Positions 21,026-31,592 of a DNA stretch of 64,000 nt are shown in pieces. Made by a program: the position numbers and the translations under genes. The number at the start of each line of letters is the position of its first letter. Positions within the stretch are counted from its first letter, which is position 1. This stretch comes from Rhynchopus sp. YZ270_cl-10 (lineage: Eukaryota; Euglenozoa; Diplonemea; Diplonemida; Diplonemidae), in NCBI GenBank assembly GCA_964035575.1, contig OZ037865.1, positions 620,001-684,000 on the forward strand, given 5' to 3'. Under the pieces are notes generated by a model. It made no database searches. It saw only the letters and a list, made by a program, of their open reading frames with translations, and was not told the origin of the DNA.

Positions 21026-22246
21026 CAGGGCGTTCGCTATCGCCATCGTTTTTTCCTGATCGTGGCGAAATGCCAAAAAACCCGAAATTTTTGCTTTTTT
21101 TACTAGTGCTTAAAATAGGTCAAAAAAAATTTTCCCGCCGGAGAGAAGCTAGTTCGTGGGGGTGAATCCCTGGTACTGAGTGGTCGAAAAAATTTGCGAT
21201 TTGCGCGTGATCCCTTCCCCAGCACTAAAACCAGCAAAACGATGGAGAATTTCATCAATCCCCCCCTCACTGAGGGTCTCTTTGTGCTGTTTAATCAAAC
21301 AGATGTACAAGAGAAAGGCATCTGTCATATGAGACTTCATCCTTAGTTTGATTATTTTCAATTAACTAAAACGTCTCTCTGCCGTTGAAGGTTGACACGA
21401 GTAGTGACACCTTCTATAACAGGGGGTACGGGACACCTTCAGCAGACTGCAAGATTGAGGAGCGAGCGGGAGTGCTGGGGAAACTTCCTTCACGGCAGGC
21501 GGGTTTGCGGATGATTTTGAGTACAGTGGACACTGTGGACACTCTGCGACCCCCCCCGAACGTACATGACGTAGCGCACATAACGTGCGTACGTAACGTA
21601 CATAACGTAGCGTACATAACGTACATGACGTAGCGTACATAACGTAGCGTACGTAACGTACATGACGTAGCGTACATGACGTAGCGCACATAACGTACAT
21701 GACGTAGCGTACATAACGTAGCGTACGTAACGTACATGACGTAGCGTACATGACGTAACGTACATAACGTAGCGTACGTAACGTACATGACGTAGCGTAC
21801 ATAGCGTGCGTACGTTCATGCGGCCAGATTTGACGAAATTTAATGTGCCAAGAACTTGTCCAATTTTCGAAATTGACCCCACGGTGGAAAGATCAGTGAT
21901 CCGAAAATGCAAATAACAGCACTTTTGGCCACATTCTCCACACGGGTGTAACATTCCCTGTACAAAAGGCTCACGACCCCTATTCGCAAAAGGGGACGTA
22001 GCGCGTAGCGCCACCCCAAAATCAGGGTCAATTTGCGAAGGTATGCCTCCGGGGGGGGTCGACAGGGTGGGGGGGAGAAATCTCTCTCTCATTTTTTTTT
22101 TCCCCCCTTTTTTTTATTTATTTATTTATTTATACAGGGTTTCGCCCCGGTGGGGCGAAGCCCTGGGGCGAAATAAAATGTCATTTTTTCAGGAAAAGAT
22201 TTTTTTAACGAAAAAAAATATTTTTCGCCCCGGGGCGAACGCCCTG
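21026..22246. mobile_element. Non-autonomous hAT-type element, copy 2 (inverted)
   Basis: CAGGGCGTTCGC...GCGAACGCCCTG, flanked by the perfect 8-bp duplication ATAACAAC (21018-21025, 22247-22254). It is the reverse complement of 10669-11823 over most of its length. It has an extra block at about 21560-22044, absent from copy 1, that contains a degenerate CGTACATAACGTAG array and a dispersed 75-bp repeat; the block sits in the CCCCGGAGGGGG site still whole in copy 1. Confidence 0.93.
21560..21825. repeat. Degenerate ACGTAC-rich tandem array
   Basis: Irregular alternation of CGTACATAACGTAG, CGTACATGACGTAG and CGTACGTAACGTAC. Part of the block inserted into hAT copy 2. The repeating peptide in the minus frames (RYVMYAT) is an artefact. 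Confidence 0.9.
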
Positions 22247-22254
22247 ATAACAAC

Positions 22255-23042
22255 TTTTCCGGCTTTGAGCGTACAAACAAAAGACCCGATCTTTTTTCCC
22301 AGTTCTTTCGAACTTTCACAGCCCTTCTCATCCAACTTTGCCAGGGAGAGCGCGCGCGAGGTTTTTAATTGTTTTTGATTAGAATTGTACGTGTTGAAAA
22401 TCCACACGTACAAGTATTTCGGTGCTCCGGAGCCTGTGCGTGCTGTGATGGGGTCACTTTGCTCTGAGAAATGAGTATTTTTGACCTAAAATGCATGTAT
22501 CAGTTTTTACAGGCCATTTTTCAGGTGTTTCTGTGCAAAGTATGGTCGCTACTTGACTTCTGAAGGAAAAGGGCAAAGTGAACGTGGGGGCAGTTTGCCT
22601 AGCTGCGAAGCTTACATCATTCCCGCGACATAGTTTGGCTGTAAAAAAAAGGTGCAATTTTAAGCGCATTTTTTTAGAAATGTTGCGTACCGTGGCTTCG
22701 CCACGAGTTTAACACTGAAAAGATGGGGAATATTCTTGAATGCGCTGTTGCCCTGTTTCTCAGCAACAAGCGTCACAGGTTCAAAAGAAAACGGAGGTGT
22801 TCCTGCTGATGGCGGAGGAGTAGGAAGACTTCGCTCCCCCCGTATTTGTTTCCGGAATTGAGCTTCTGAGGACCTTTTTCGCGCGAAGCGCGAATATTTT
22901 TTTTTTTTTTTTTTTGCCAAAAAGAAAGAAATTGGGCGTGGTATTCTAAAATTTTTCGGGGAAAACGGCATATTTAGCGATAAGTATGAATAGATAGAAG
23001 TGGGGGGAAGGGGTGGGGGTTAGGATACGATGTGTAGAGAAA
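22255..23042. other. Gene-free stretch
   Basis: Diverged dispersed repeat at about 22425-22500 (GTGATGGGGTCACTTTG), GCGTACCGTGGCTTCGCC near 22685, a CGCGCGAAGCGCG palindrome near 22879 beside an A/T tract. No gene. Confidence 0.5.
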
Positions 23043-23086
23043 AGTTTATAAGATGAACCTAAGACTCTCTGTGCGTAATCACCCTT
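23043..23086. repeat. Intergenic hairpin element, copy 1
   Basis: TATAAGATGAACCTAAG, then a loop, then a degraded return arm (GCGTAATCACC). One of at least six copies; see 26044, 55171, 55654, 57964 and 58884. Confidence 0.6.
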
Positions 23087-23127
23087 AATCACATTCGTTA
23101 TCGCGGAGCAACTGCTGCGCTGGTTTC

Positions 23128-23363
23128 CACAAGCTTGTTGTCAGGGATGATTTCTTTTCCCCAGCCGGATATCGTAATTTTGGCTCATACGATGTAGTGT
23201 TCGAGCATGCATGGGTACGTAAAAAACTGGGGGACGGTCGTAGCTATCAGTCGGGTGCGCCAATGGACCGGCCCCGTGAAGAGGAGATGGCAGATGCGGG
23301 AAAATGGGTTGTGGATCCCAAGGAACTTGCACACACATTGGAGCTTGTTCAAGACGATGTGTA
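23128..23363 (+). pseudogene. Coding-like fragment, unknown family
   Basis: A plus-strand frame of about 78 codons without a start reads like protein (for example SYDVVFEHAWVRKKLG and VDPKELAHTLELVQDD) and ends at TAA in 23362-23364. A GTAAGG donor-like site overlaps the end, and TTCCACAAG or TTGTCAG could be an acceptor at its start, so it could be one exon of an intron-bearing gene or a relic. It is the only plus-strand host-like coding signal here besides the stretch at 26517-27211 and the relics near 50243 and 54700. I do not recognise it. Confidence 0.3.
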
Positions 23364-23364
23364 A

Positions 23365-24180
23365 GGTGAAGGCCCGCTCCCTAATAGTGGAGCCCGGAGA
23401 ACGTATACTCTATACTCCGTGGAAAAGTATAATATGGGGGAAATATCTCTGTCTGGCAGACACTCGCTTTGGCACGCACTTTGACGACTTCAGCGACAAT
23501 TCGTTTATTGTTGCGATTTGTGGCATTGGAACTGCAACAAATTGCAAAGCCTTGCGATAGCCTTCTTTTGTTTGAGGAAACCTGTTCATTCATCGGCAAC
23601 TGCCGCCCAGAGGGTGGAGGGTGCGTCCACGGTGTAAAATGGGGGGGACGTTTTTTTTTGGTTTTTGCATTTTTTCCCAACTTTTCGTTCTGTCGATTGC
23701 GCTTTGTTTTTTTTTGTGTGTTATGGTTGTCTTTTTTTTAAAGCAAAACATTAGCCGCTGTCTGTCCTTATTATGCAGCAGCCAATGCGCTGTTAGTCCA
23801 CCCCCCCACCCCTGTCCTCTAAAAAAACCCCCCCTCCTCCCTCCTCCCTTCTCGCTCCTCTCTCCGCCAGCCAATATTCGTATAGCTGTTACAAGTTAAC
23901 TCGTCTCTTTCCCAGATGAAGGCTAGAAAATAAAACAAAAAAAAAAAAAAGGTGTCTGAACCTAATAGAAACTGAAAAGTGCCAATAAAAGGCAAAATGT
24001 GAGGAGGTGTTTGATCATCTCAAAAAAGAAAAGAAAAAGAGAAAAAAACAAAAGTTATTTTGAGATAAATTTAAAACCCTGTGGTCAAGTGGTCACGATT
24101 CACCTAAGAAATGCTCTCAAAAGGTGTGGGTCATACGCCATTCAAATAAGACCGGAAGTGAGAAAAAAAAAATCAATTCT
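23365..24180. other. Gene-free low-complexity stretch
   Basis: T-rich, then C-rich (CCCCCCCACCCC near 23800; CTCCTCCCTCCTCCC near 23835), then a long A run near 23937. No gene supported. Confidence 0.5.
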
Positions 24181-24187
24181 CAGGAAG

Positions 24188-24949
24188 CAGGGCTCTCAAG
24201 ATCCTCCACGAAAAAAGCAGAATTTTCGAAATGAGGAGGATTTTATTTTGACAAAAAAACCCCCCAAAAAAAAATTTTTCCCCCCGCAACAAGCGGTCGT
24301 CGCGCGCTTCGCGCGCGCCTCCCTGACAGCCACAGAGCGGAGAGGCGGGTCAATTTTGCGAGATAATAAAAAACGGAAATCTAATCCTTTCTCTTGCACC
24401 ATACGCTCCACGAACCGTACAAAACCAATACGTCTTCCAGAAGCAGGGGCTGATGCAACGGCGGGTAATTTTAAAAAAACGGCAAAAGTTTTGCAGCTTT
24501 GGTCAAGTTGTATTTTTTGGCTGCAAAATGCAAGGGTATCCAAAGACATTTCCAACTCTATTTTTTTGCGGAGCAAAAAAATTAATATAAATGGCGCCGC
24601 AGGCGAAAAAAAATTAGGGTACAGTGTAAGAATGCTTCCTTTTACACCACAGAATCACTCAACGAACCCTTTTTTTGAGTAGCAAAAAATGAAAATGGCG
24701 CCGCAGGCAAATTTTTTTTAAGGTGCAGCCCTGGACGGGTGCATACAGGCTCGGGAAAATATTGGCTCCCTCGGGGGAGACAAAGTGACTCCCCACTATA
24801 AAACCCCTAGGAGGATAATCCTCCACCCGAGCCCGCCAAAAAAAAAAAAAAAAATGGAGGAAATCCTCCACCAAAAAAGCCTGAAAAAAAAAAAAAAAAA
24901 GCCCCTGGAGGAAATATCCTCCCCTACGTGGAGGATCTTGAGAGCACTG
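24188..24949. mobile_element. Non-autonomous hAT-type element with GGAGGA palindromes
   Basis: Ends CAGGGCTCTCAAGATCCTCC and (reverse complement of the right end) CAGTGCTCTCAAGATCCTCC, flanked by a perfect 8-bp duplication TCAGGAAG (24180-24187, 24950-24957). The right subterminal region has three palindromes of the form GGAGGA-spacer-TCCTCC (about 24811, 24856, 24907), likely transposase-binding sites by analogy with other hAT elements. The interior includes a CGCGCGCTTCGCGCGCG palindrome near 24301. No transposase. Confidence 0.9.
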
Positions 24950-24957
24950 TCAGGAAG

Positions 24958-26040
24958 ACCTTTTTTTCAAAGAAAGAGCAAAGAAAAAAAACAACTTGAA
25001 AGTGCTGTGGGGAAAAGAAAAAAGGAAACAACGCAACTACAATTCCACGGCTGTGACAAAAGCGAAGTAGAGTTGGAATACAAAGCCCTCTTTTAGTGTA
25101 CCTTGGTACATGACCGACTGTACTGGGGGTGGACACCCAACCATTTCGCGGTTTTACATCAGAGAAGTTGAAAGTGCAAACACCTCGCCAGCGTACACCG
25201 GCGGACGCACTGTTACTCAAAAATGCACTGTATCACAGACCTGCTGTGGGCTCCCTCTTTGGCGGAAGAACGGAAGAAAGATCACAATATTAATGCGTAA
25301 TCCGTTGTGGGAAGGTGTTGTGTTCGTATTAATTGTTGTTTCTAGCTAGAAATCGCGGGCAAGGGGGTCTCGCCAGTGGGATGAGGGTTAACCATGAATG
25401 ATCAGATCTGGTTGTCCAAGTTCAACCAGGGGAATCGGAATGGGGACATAGAAGAGAGAATGAAGTCTTGAAAAGATAAATGAATCTCGCTAAAAAAAAG
25501 AAAAAGAAGAAAAAAAAACACAGATCACAACAAAAAGGAATAGCACAAAAATACACAATTTATTTTTGTTGCTGTGGTTTTTTTTTTTTTTTTTCGGTGT
25601 TCTGTTGTTTCTGAATGGAAAATTGGGGGTTGGCGAGCAATTTTATTTTTGGACCCAAAAAAAAGAAAAAAAAAAGTAACAGTTCTCAAAAAAAAGGATA
25701 AAATTTGTAAATTTTCCAAAAAAAAAAAGTGACACCCACCCCATTGCGTTGGTACAGTACAACGATGCATTCGTCGCTTCCTCTGTGGAAATGAAGCTGG
25801 TGTTATGAGAGACGATTGTTCGTTTTATTTTATTTTCCTTTTTTTTTTTTTTGGAAAAGCAAGCCGAACAGAAACACACCAGTAACAACCAGTGCAACTC
25901 TGTGTTGCTCTTTTTTGAGAGAAAAAAAAAAATGAAATGTACATAGGGTCAGAGAAGAAAAACAAAAACCGCACCGTTTAAAAAAGAGTAGTTGAAACTA
26001 AAACGCATCTCTGTTGAGAAGAAGAAAAAAAATGAAAAGT
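24958..26040. other. Intergenic stretch with recurring modules
   Basis: A/T-rich with long homopolymers (25577-25595, 25845-25853). Holds module X (TTGGAATACAAAGCCCTC near 25075) and module Y (GTGCAAACACCTCGCC near 25170), which recur in the same order near 58665-58840. No gene. Confidence 0.5.
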
Positions 26041-26043
26041 TTC

Positions 26044-26078
26044 GAAGATGAACCTAAGCCTCTCATGCTTAGACACCT
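26044..26078. repeat. Intergenic hairpin element, copy 2
   Basis: GAAGATGAACCTAAG, loop CCTCTCATG, CTTAGACACC. Stem CTAAG/CTTAG extended by partial pairing of GATG with CACC. Confidence 0.75.
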
Positions 26079-26516
26079 AAAGAAAAATAGTAATGGAAGT
26101 TAGTCAGAAAACCCGAAATGAAAAGAGAGAGAAAAAAAAAATGTGGGAGAAGGCAGACAGTTTAGATGACATCATTACATCAAGCGTACTCCCCTGATCT
26201 CTGTTCGCTGTCTCCCGCTATCACAGACACAGCGTATAGAATAAGAGCGAACCGTCTTCAAGTCCTACGGCCATGATCTGTGTGGGGAAGAGGTGTTGAA
26301 TGGTGAAGTTAAAGTGAAGAGATGAAAACCCCCTGATGGCAGATTACTAACAGCACAATGCTATTTAAGCCCCTGAGGGGTGAAGACTTTTCTGTGCTCA
26401 AAAATAAAAAAATTTGTTTGATTGTGGACTGCTATCACTAGATAGCCACGGTTTTTCTTCACAGGATCCTTAAAAGAGAGCAAATAGAAGGAGTACACTT
26501 TGCAATAGGTGTGGAC

Positions 26517-27211
26517 TCAGAAATAAGAAACTGTAGTTGTTGATGCAGGCATCCACGTACGATGCCAGCCATCTAGATGAGAGCACAAACAAAAATAAAA
26601 GTTGAACGTGCAAACATCTCGAAGACATCGGCAGACACAGGCTCCCCCAGAGACTCCTCGAGCGCTCTCGAGCAGCGTTCTTCCCCGCAACGGCGGCTTC
26701 CTGGCTGAGGAAACGTTTACGCATGCCCATGGGCATGCGCAAACGTTCTGCACCACCAGAAAGAAGGCCATTTGTAAAAAAACGGCACAGTTGGCCAAGG
26801 GCCACAATGTGGACGACGCCATATTTGTGAGTCCGGAATTGGTCGTGTTTCGGACGCTGGACAAACACGTGGTCCCATACCCCACAAAACGGGCACCATT
26901 CGTGTCTGCAATGTGCCGTCTGTTCGCGTTGGACACCCCCCAAACGGTCGCGCAAATGATGGCTTCCGGCAAGACTGCCCCGTCCAATGGGGAAACACAA
27001 CGTGTTTCTCAAACCCTCGGGAACGGCCCAAAAGAGGAATGAAATGAGGGCCATGACAGCCCTTGTGAAGCGGCAGACGCAGTGTCCCAGCCTTGGTCCT
27101 GTCTACCCAGACCAAGTCGCCGCAAAAGATGCAGCGAGCTTGACAGGCAGACAGCAGCTCCCAGAGCAGAGTTTCCAGGGAAATAGCTCCATATACCGAA
27201 TTATGCGACAT
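26517..27211. pseudogene. Coding-like region, strand uncertain
   Basis: GC-rich relative to its surroundings. Both strands give protein-like frames. Plus: 26602-27042, 146 residues, with KKTAQLAKGHNVDDAIF and FALDTPQTVAQMMAS. Minus: two frames with Cys pairs (CIFCGDLVWVDRTKAG and HEWCPFCGVWDHVF) that would need a frame change. I cannot tell which is real, and no family is recognised. Probably a relic. A near-perfect 36-bp palindrome lies at 26722-26757. Module Z (GATGCCAGCCATC) and module Y precede it at 26559-26640. Confidence 0.3.
26722..26757. repeat. 36-bp palindrome AACGTTT.CGCATGCCC
   Basis: AACGTTTACGCATGCCC is followed directly by ATGGGCATGCGCAAACGTT; only one base pair fails to match. 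No loop. Confidence 0.85.
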
Positions 27212-27221
27212 CGCATAATTC
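27198..27221. repeat. Perfect 11-bp stem hairpin
   Basis: GAATTATGCGA, two-base loop CA, TCGCATAATTC. It lies about 690 bp before the transposase start and could mark an element end, though no target duplication is visible. Confidence 0.75.
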
Positions 27222-27562
27222 TGGATTTTTTGGGGGGAAAAAAAAAAAAAAAGAGGGGATTTTTGGCAGGCCTTTTTCTAAATCCGGTCCCCGTCCCCAG
27301 ATTTGGGAAAATAAATTTTTTTCCCGCACTTTTTTTCCCGCCGTCTCTACTGCGTTTTAGGGGTTCACAGGGGCTCAGAGGAGCCCGAGAAAAAATACCA
27401 CGTGTCTGGATGAGACCGCTCGTGCAAAATAACCAGTTTTCGGGGGAGGGGAAAAAAAAAAGTCGATGGGTGCCGGAGCCAGAACGCCCCCCCCCCCCAC
27501 CCTGGAACTCTCAACTTACAAAGTACTACAATGAAATACAATACAAAACAATCAGAGTAGCA

Positions 27563-27593
<31 letters not shown>

Positions 27594-27706
27594 CAAACTT
27601 CCAATCCCCCACCCCTGGAAGACAACAGTTTTTAACCGCCCGCCCCACCCCGACGCCCGAGTACAAGACATACACCGACAGGATTTACTTTGCCTTCTTA
27701 TTATCG
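27222..27706. other. Leader region of the transposase element
   Basis: A-rich and C-rich tracts and an ACAAAAACAAAAC run at 27560-27600. No gene; the left end of the transposon was not found. Confidence 0.4.
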
Positions 27707-27880
27707 CTACGCTACCTACGCCACCTACGCCACTTCCGCCACCTACACCACCTACGCCACTTCCGCCACTTCCGCCACCTACGCTACCTACACCACCTAC
27801 GCCACTTCCGCCACCTACACCACCTACGCTACCTACACTACCTACGCCACTTACGCCACCTACGCTACCTACACCCCTCT
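27707..27880. repeat. 9-bp minisatellite (CTACGCCAC)n
   Basis: About 19 degenerate units (CTACGCCAC, TTCCGCCAC, CTACACCAC). In frame with the transposase it would encode YATYATSAT; I treat it as untranslated because the conserved sequence begins after it. Confidence 0.85.
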
Positions 27881-27887
27881 TCTCACA

Positions 27888-30800
27888 ATGGTTGCACACT
27901 CCGCCGCCGTCCCGGGAAACTTCTGGGCATTTGATGCGGCACACAGCGCCTCCCAAAAGAGGAACAAGGCTGTTGCCAGCCCCGCCCGCTCCCACAGCTT
28001 TATCGCCACCCTCCAACTCCTCGCAAGCACTGTCCTCCTCCTGTGCTGCTCCGACTTGAGGGAATGTCTCCAGTGGACGAGACGGGACGAGGAAGAAGAG
28101 GAGGTGTCATCCCCTACCTGCGCCTGGCTCAAACGGCTGCAGAAGAGCTGTGACACCACGGCGGCGATTGTGCGCCGTCAGATGAAAGAAGACGGGCATC
28201 TGGGCATGTTGACGGAGTGCCAGGGAGCTGACCTCCACTGTTGTGACAGGTGCGGGTACAGCAGATCCCCCGTGGTGCCAACCGGCATTGTTCGCCTTCG
28301 TGTCGAGCCCGACCAGAAGGTACAACGTCACTTCAACGAATCGAAGGAGACGTGCCCGCATTGCCAGCAAGTGAGGACAACCCAATTTGTGTTCTCCTCG
28401 CTACCGCGACTCTTGTTTGTGGAGACGTCTCGCTTTGCGGCTGATGGGAAAAAGGGGGGGCATGCGACATTGGCACCCTCTGTCTTGTTGGCGACACAGT
28501 CTTCGGAACTCGCGGACGTGCGGGAAGTGGGGGTGGAGAGTGACGCAGAACCGGTGCTGCTCGACGTGGCTAAGGAGACACAGCGTTACCGTCTTGTGGG
28601 GGTTACCTCGGCAAAGAGTGGGATGGTCATCGGCAAAGCTGTGTGGGAAACAATCGTGGCAAGAAAGCATGACGGGGAGATGAGGTGGATCTCCATCACC
28701 GACACAGAGTGCAAACTCGCAACCGCTTCCCCCTGCGTAAGGTCGTCAAAAAAAACAGAGCTCTTTTTGTACGCAATTGCTGGGGAAGTGGAGGGGTACG
28801 ACGTCGACGCCGAACTGCGCACGGAAGCAGAACCGGAAGCACCATCGCAACCTTCGTCCCCTCTTGCAACATCCACACCCACACTGACCCCCATGCCGTA
28901 CGCTTACACCGTGGATTGGTATGACGGAACAGAGAGTGCAGAAGTCGCATGCTTCGACAGCCGGGGCAGAATGCCAGCATTCTGCACGAGTATGCAACTG
29001 GCCATCGACACCTCTTCGTTGGTGAACAAGCCCAAGTTCAGGCTTGCGCAAGGATGGATACAAAAATGCGTGTACAGTGACCACCACTATGCGCTTCAAA
29101 TACTCTCCTGCATAACCGCAAGCACGCCACCTACGACACCAACACGAACAACCGCCCGTGCTCTGTTGCAGAAGATCGTCGAAGCTGACATCCCCATGCC
29201 ACTGATATCGGTGAAAGAAGAGATCCGGGTTGTGTGCGAAGCGCTAGGGAAGCCCCGACGTTCCGACGAGAAGTTCCTGAAAGACGAAGTACTCAGTGCA
29301 CGAGTTGTGGAGGCCGCTGTGCGGATGATACAACGCACTTCCGGAGTCACTGTTTCGTTTACGTTGTATTCTTCAACAAACAGTGCGAGCGTGCCGCTCT
29401 TGCTCCCCGGCGTCCTTGCCCGCCACCCCCTTCGCCTGCTGTTTGACACTATGGATTCCCGTTGTGTAGTTCTGCTTGCAAAAAAAACGAAAGAGCAGGC
29501 ATCGGGGTCAAGGATAAACGCTATTGCCAGGTTGCAACGCACGCAGGTGGACCTCGCATTCGGCGAGAAGAAGGAAGAAGAGGTGAAGGTCTCTCTCCAA
29601 GATCTTTCATTCTTGGTGAAAGTGCATGGCAAGTGGAGGTGCAATATTTGCGCAGCAGCACTGCCAGCACTCGTTGCAGAGTACTCAGATACTCATAACG
29701 GACTCGTCTACGCCCGCGGTGAGGGGCAAGATGAGTCGACCGACGCTCGTCTCGCGAAACGCTTGAACCGCCATGCCACCAGCACCCTACACAACAGGGC
29801 GGTGGAACACCAAAAAGACACGCAGACGACGCAGACCACTACAGCAACACCCACTTTGCAACCACTACAACGCCGACCCACCCCACAGCCTATTGCACGC
29901 CACCGTATTCGTGCAACAGATGCGCAGAAGCGCTCGCTATTCAACCTGACGCTGAATGTGGCAACGGCAACCACACGTGGAGAAGGTCTCAGGGGGGTTC
30001 TTGACCGGATCAGGGACGACGAAATCAAGGGATTGGACGTTCTTGTGTCTCACAGGTCGTGGGGAATAGCGAAGGAGATCCAGTCCATCATTTATGACAC
30101 GACTATTGCAAAAGTGATCGCAGAAGTGAGGGCGTGCAATTGTGTTACGCTGAAAACCGACGCAACGACGTATGGCGACATCGACCTCGCTCTCGTCTCT
30201 GTGAGAGGGTTGCGGAGGTCTACTCGCACCCTTCATGATTGGTTGATCGGGGGTGTGGATATTGTGCGGAACACGGCAGAGGTGAACAAGGACGCTCTTG
30301 TTGACTTGTTGGGGTCGCTGGGTTTGCTCGCTTGGGCGAAACGGAGCGTGCGTGGCTTCGCGGCCGACAGGGCGTCTGTGATGGTGCTTTGTCGGAAGCA
30401 GCTGGAAGTATCGTTGGGCATCATTTTGATTGACATTTCGGATGGAGCCCACCTGCATGCTCTCGCTGTGGGTTCCGTTCGAAACACCCGGGACTACACC
30501 GCGCTGAGGCGGTGCATGAACCAATGGTTCAGCTTCTTTAAGTCTGCCTCGAGGAAGAAAGCTCTGAAACTTGTGCAGAACACAGTGGTGGCTTTTCCGA
30601 GAGACCACAAAGTGAGGTGGGCAAACGCCACATTTCGGAGGATTACTGCAGCACTGACCAACCTGGAGCCCTCCATCGCCGTCGTCGAGGCACAAGTACC
30701 CCCTCCACCATTCTTCCACACCATCCGTGAGGACGATTTTGCGCTGCGTCTGAGCATTGCTGGTGATATTTTCGATGTCTGCAGCGCCTCGAGTGAGGCG

Positions 30801-31592
30801 CTTCAAAATCAGTCTCTGTCGCTCACGGGACTGGAGCGCGTCATGACGCACTCTAAGAACGTGCTTTTCATGTTGCAAAAATCCCCGGGTAAAAGGGAGG
30901 TGGAGATTCTGAGGCGGAACATTAACGACTCTGTTGTTGCTGAGGCGCAGTTGTGGAGGACCCGCATGTGCAAAACGATCAGGAAGAACCTGACGAGGCG
31001 GTGGGACAACTATCCGTGTCGAGCCTTTTGTTCTTTTTTTTCGACAGCGGCGGACGTCACCTCCGAGAACCTGATGGGACTCGCATCTGCACTAGGACTG
31101 GAGGCGCATGTGGTGTATGCGATCGGAATGGAGTGGTCAGTATTCAGAATGAACGTACCAGAGCTGAGCGGGGGTGCGCTCAAGTTGCACTTAATCAAAT
31201 ACGTGCTTGAGCATGACGCTGACGCTGACCGCTTGCACAACTTGCTTGAGTGCATGTTAGCGCTTTCGCCTTCTTCCGTCTTTCTGGAATGCGCCTTCTC
31301 CATTGTCAACCGACACAGAACAAAGCACCGGAAGGCATTGACTTCTGAAACCATGGTCCAGGAGCTCGTCGTGTCCCTCCATCTGCCCGATGATGTTGAA
31401 CATCGGGGCGATGTTGCGCACGAAGTGGTCGAGGCATTCCTCTCCAGGAAACCCAGGAGGTTTACGGTGAAGACCCCGACTGCCCTCAGCAAGGACATCC
31501 GAAAATCCATGTTAAGGGCGACTCAGAATATGATAAAATGCAAAAAAATAGTGAAAAAGTGGCATTTTGACGGTTTTGGCCATGTTGGGTAA
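27888..31592 (+). CDS. hAT-like transposase fused to a USP-like domain
   Basis: About 1,200 residues from the ATG at 27888; upstream in-frame sequence is only minisatellite. Residues about 36-300 resemble a ubiquitin-specific protease fold: SFIATLQLLAS at the Cys box with Ser37 where Cys is expected, zinc knuckles CDRC and CPHC near 119-158, then YRLVGVTSAKSG...IGKAVW where the family has GHY, so the catalytic His is also absent. Residues about 585-640 hold a Cys2His2-type finger (CNIC ... HATSTLH). The hAT/RNase-H part follows: KTDATTYGD (Asp about 758), FAADRASVM (Asp about 827), HLHALAVG, KVRWANATF (about 911) and the dimerisation region LSPSSVFLECAFS (Glu about 1134). The protein is read as a transposase acting on DNA in the nucleus, with a non-catalytic ubiquitin-binding or structural N-domain. 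The last 30 codons, from 31499, lie in the arm of another element, so the native C-terminus is lost or altered. Terminal repeats were not found. Confidence 0.75.
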   Translation: MVAHSAAVPGNFWAFDAAHSASQKRNKAVASPARSHSFIATLQLLASTVLLLCCSDLRECLQWTRRDEEEEEVSSPTCAWLKRLQKSCDTTAAIVRRQMKEDGHLGMLTECQGADLHCCDRCGYSRSPVVPTGIVRLRVEPDQKVQRHFNESKETCPHCQQVRTTQFVFSSLPRLLFVETSRFAADGKKGGHATLAPSVLLATQSSELADVREVGVESDAEPVLLDVAKETQRYRLVGVTSAKSGMVIGKAVWETIVARKHDGEMRWISITDTECKLATASPCVRSSKKTELFLYAIAGEVEGYDVDAELRTEAEPEAPSQPSSPLATSTPTLTPMPYAYTVDWYDGTESAEVACFDSRGRMPAFCTSMQLAIDTSSLVNKPKFRLAQGWIQKCVYSDHHYALQILSCITASTPPTTPTRTTARALLQKIVEADIPMPLISVKEEIRVVCEALGKPRRSDEKFLKDEVLSARVVEAAVRMIQRTSGVTVSFTLYSSTNSASVPLLLPGVLARHPLRLLFDTMDSRCVVLLAKKTKEQASGSRINAIARLQRTQVDLAFGEKKEEEVKVSLQDLSFLVKVHGKWRCNICAAALPALVAEYSDTHNGLVYARGEGQDESTDARLAKRLNRHATSTLHNRAVEHQKDTQTTQTTTATPTLQPLQRRPTPQPIARHRIRATDAQKRSLFNLTLNVATATTRGEGLRGVLDRIRDDEIKGLDVLVSHRSWGIAKEIQSIIYDTTIAKVIAEVRACNCVTLKTDATTYGDIDLALVSVRGLRRSTRTLHDWLIGGVDIVRNTAEVNKDALVDLLGSLGLLAWAKRSVRGFAADRASVMVLCRKQLEVSLGIILIDISDGAHLHALAVGSVRNTRDYTALRRCMNQWFSFFKSASRKKALKLVQNTVVAFPRDHKVRWANATFRRITAALTNLEPSIAVVEAQVPPPPFFHTIREDDFALRLSIAGDIFDVCSASSEALQNQSLSLTGLERVMTHSKNVLFMLQKSPGKREVEILRRNINDSVVAEAQLWRTRMCKTIRKNLTRRWDNYPCRAFCSFFSTAADVTSENLMGLASALGLEAHVVYAIGMEWSVFRMNVPELSGGALKLHLIKYVLEHDADADRLHNLLECMLALSPSSVFLECAFSIVNRHRTKHRKALTSETMVQELVVSLHLPDDVEHRGDVAHEVVEAFLSRKPRRFTVKTPTALSKDIRKSMLRATQNMIKCKKIVKKWHFDGFGHVG

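Noticed and set aside
27690-27887. Extension of the transposase N-terminus through YATYATSAT repeats
   Set aside because: It is a minisatellite; the conserved protein begins at the ATG at 27888.
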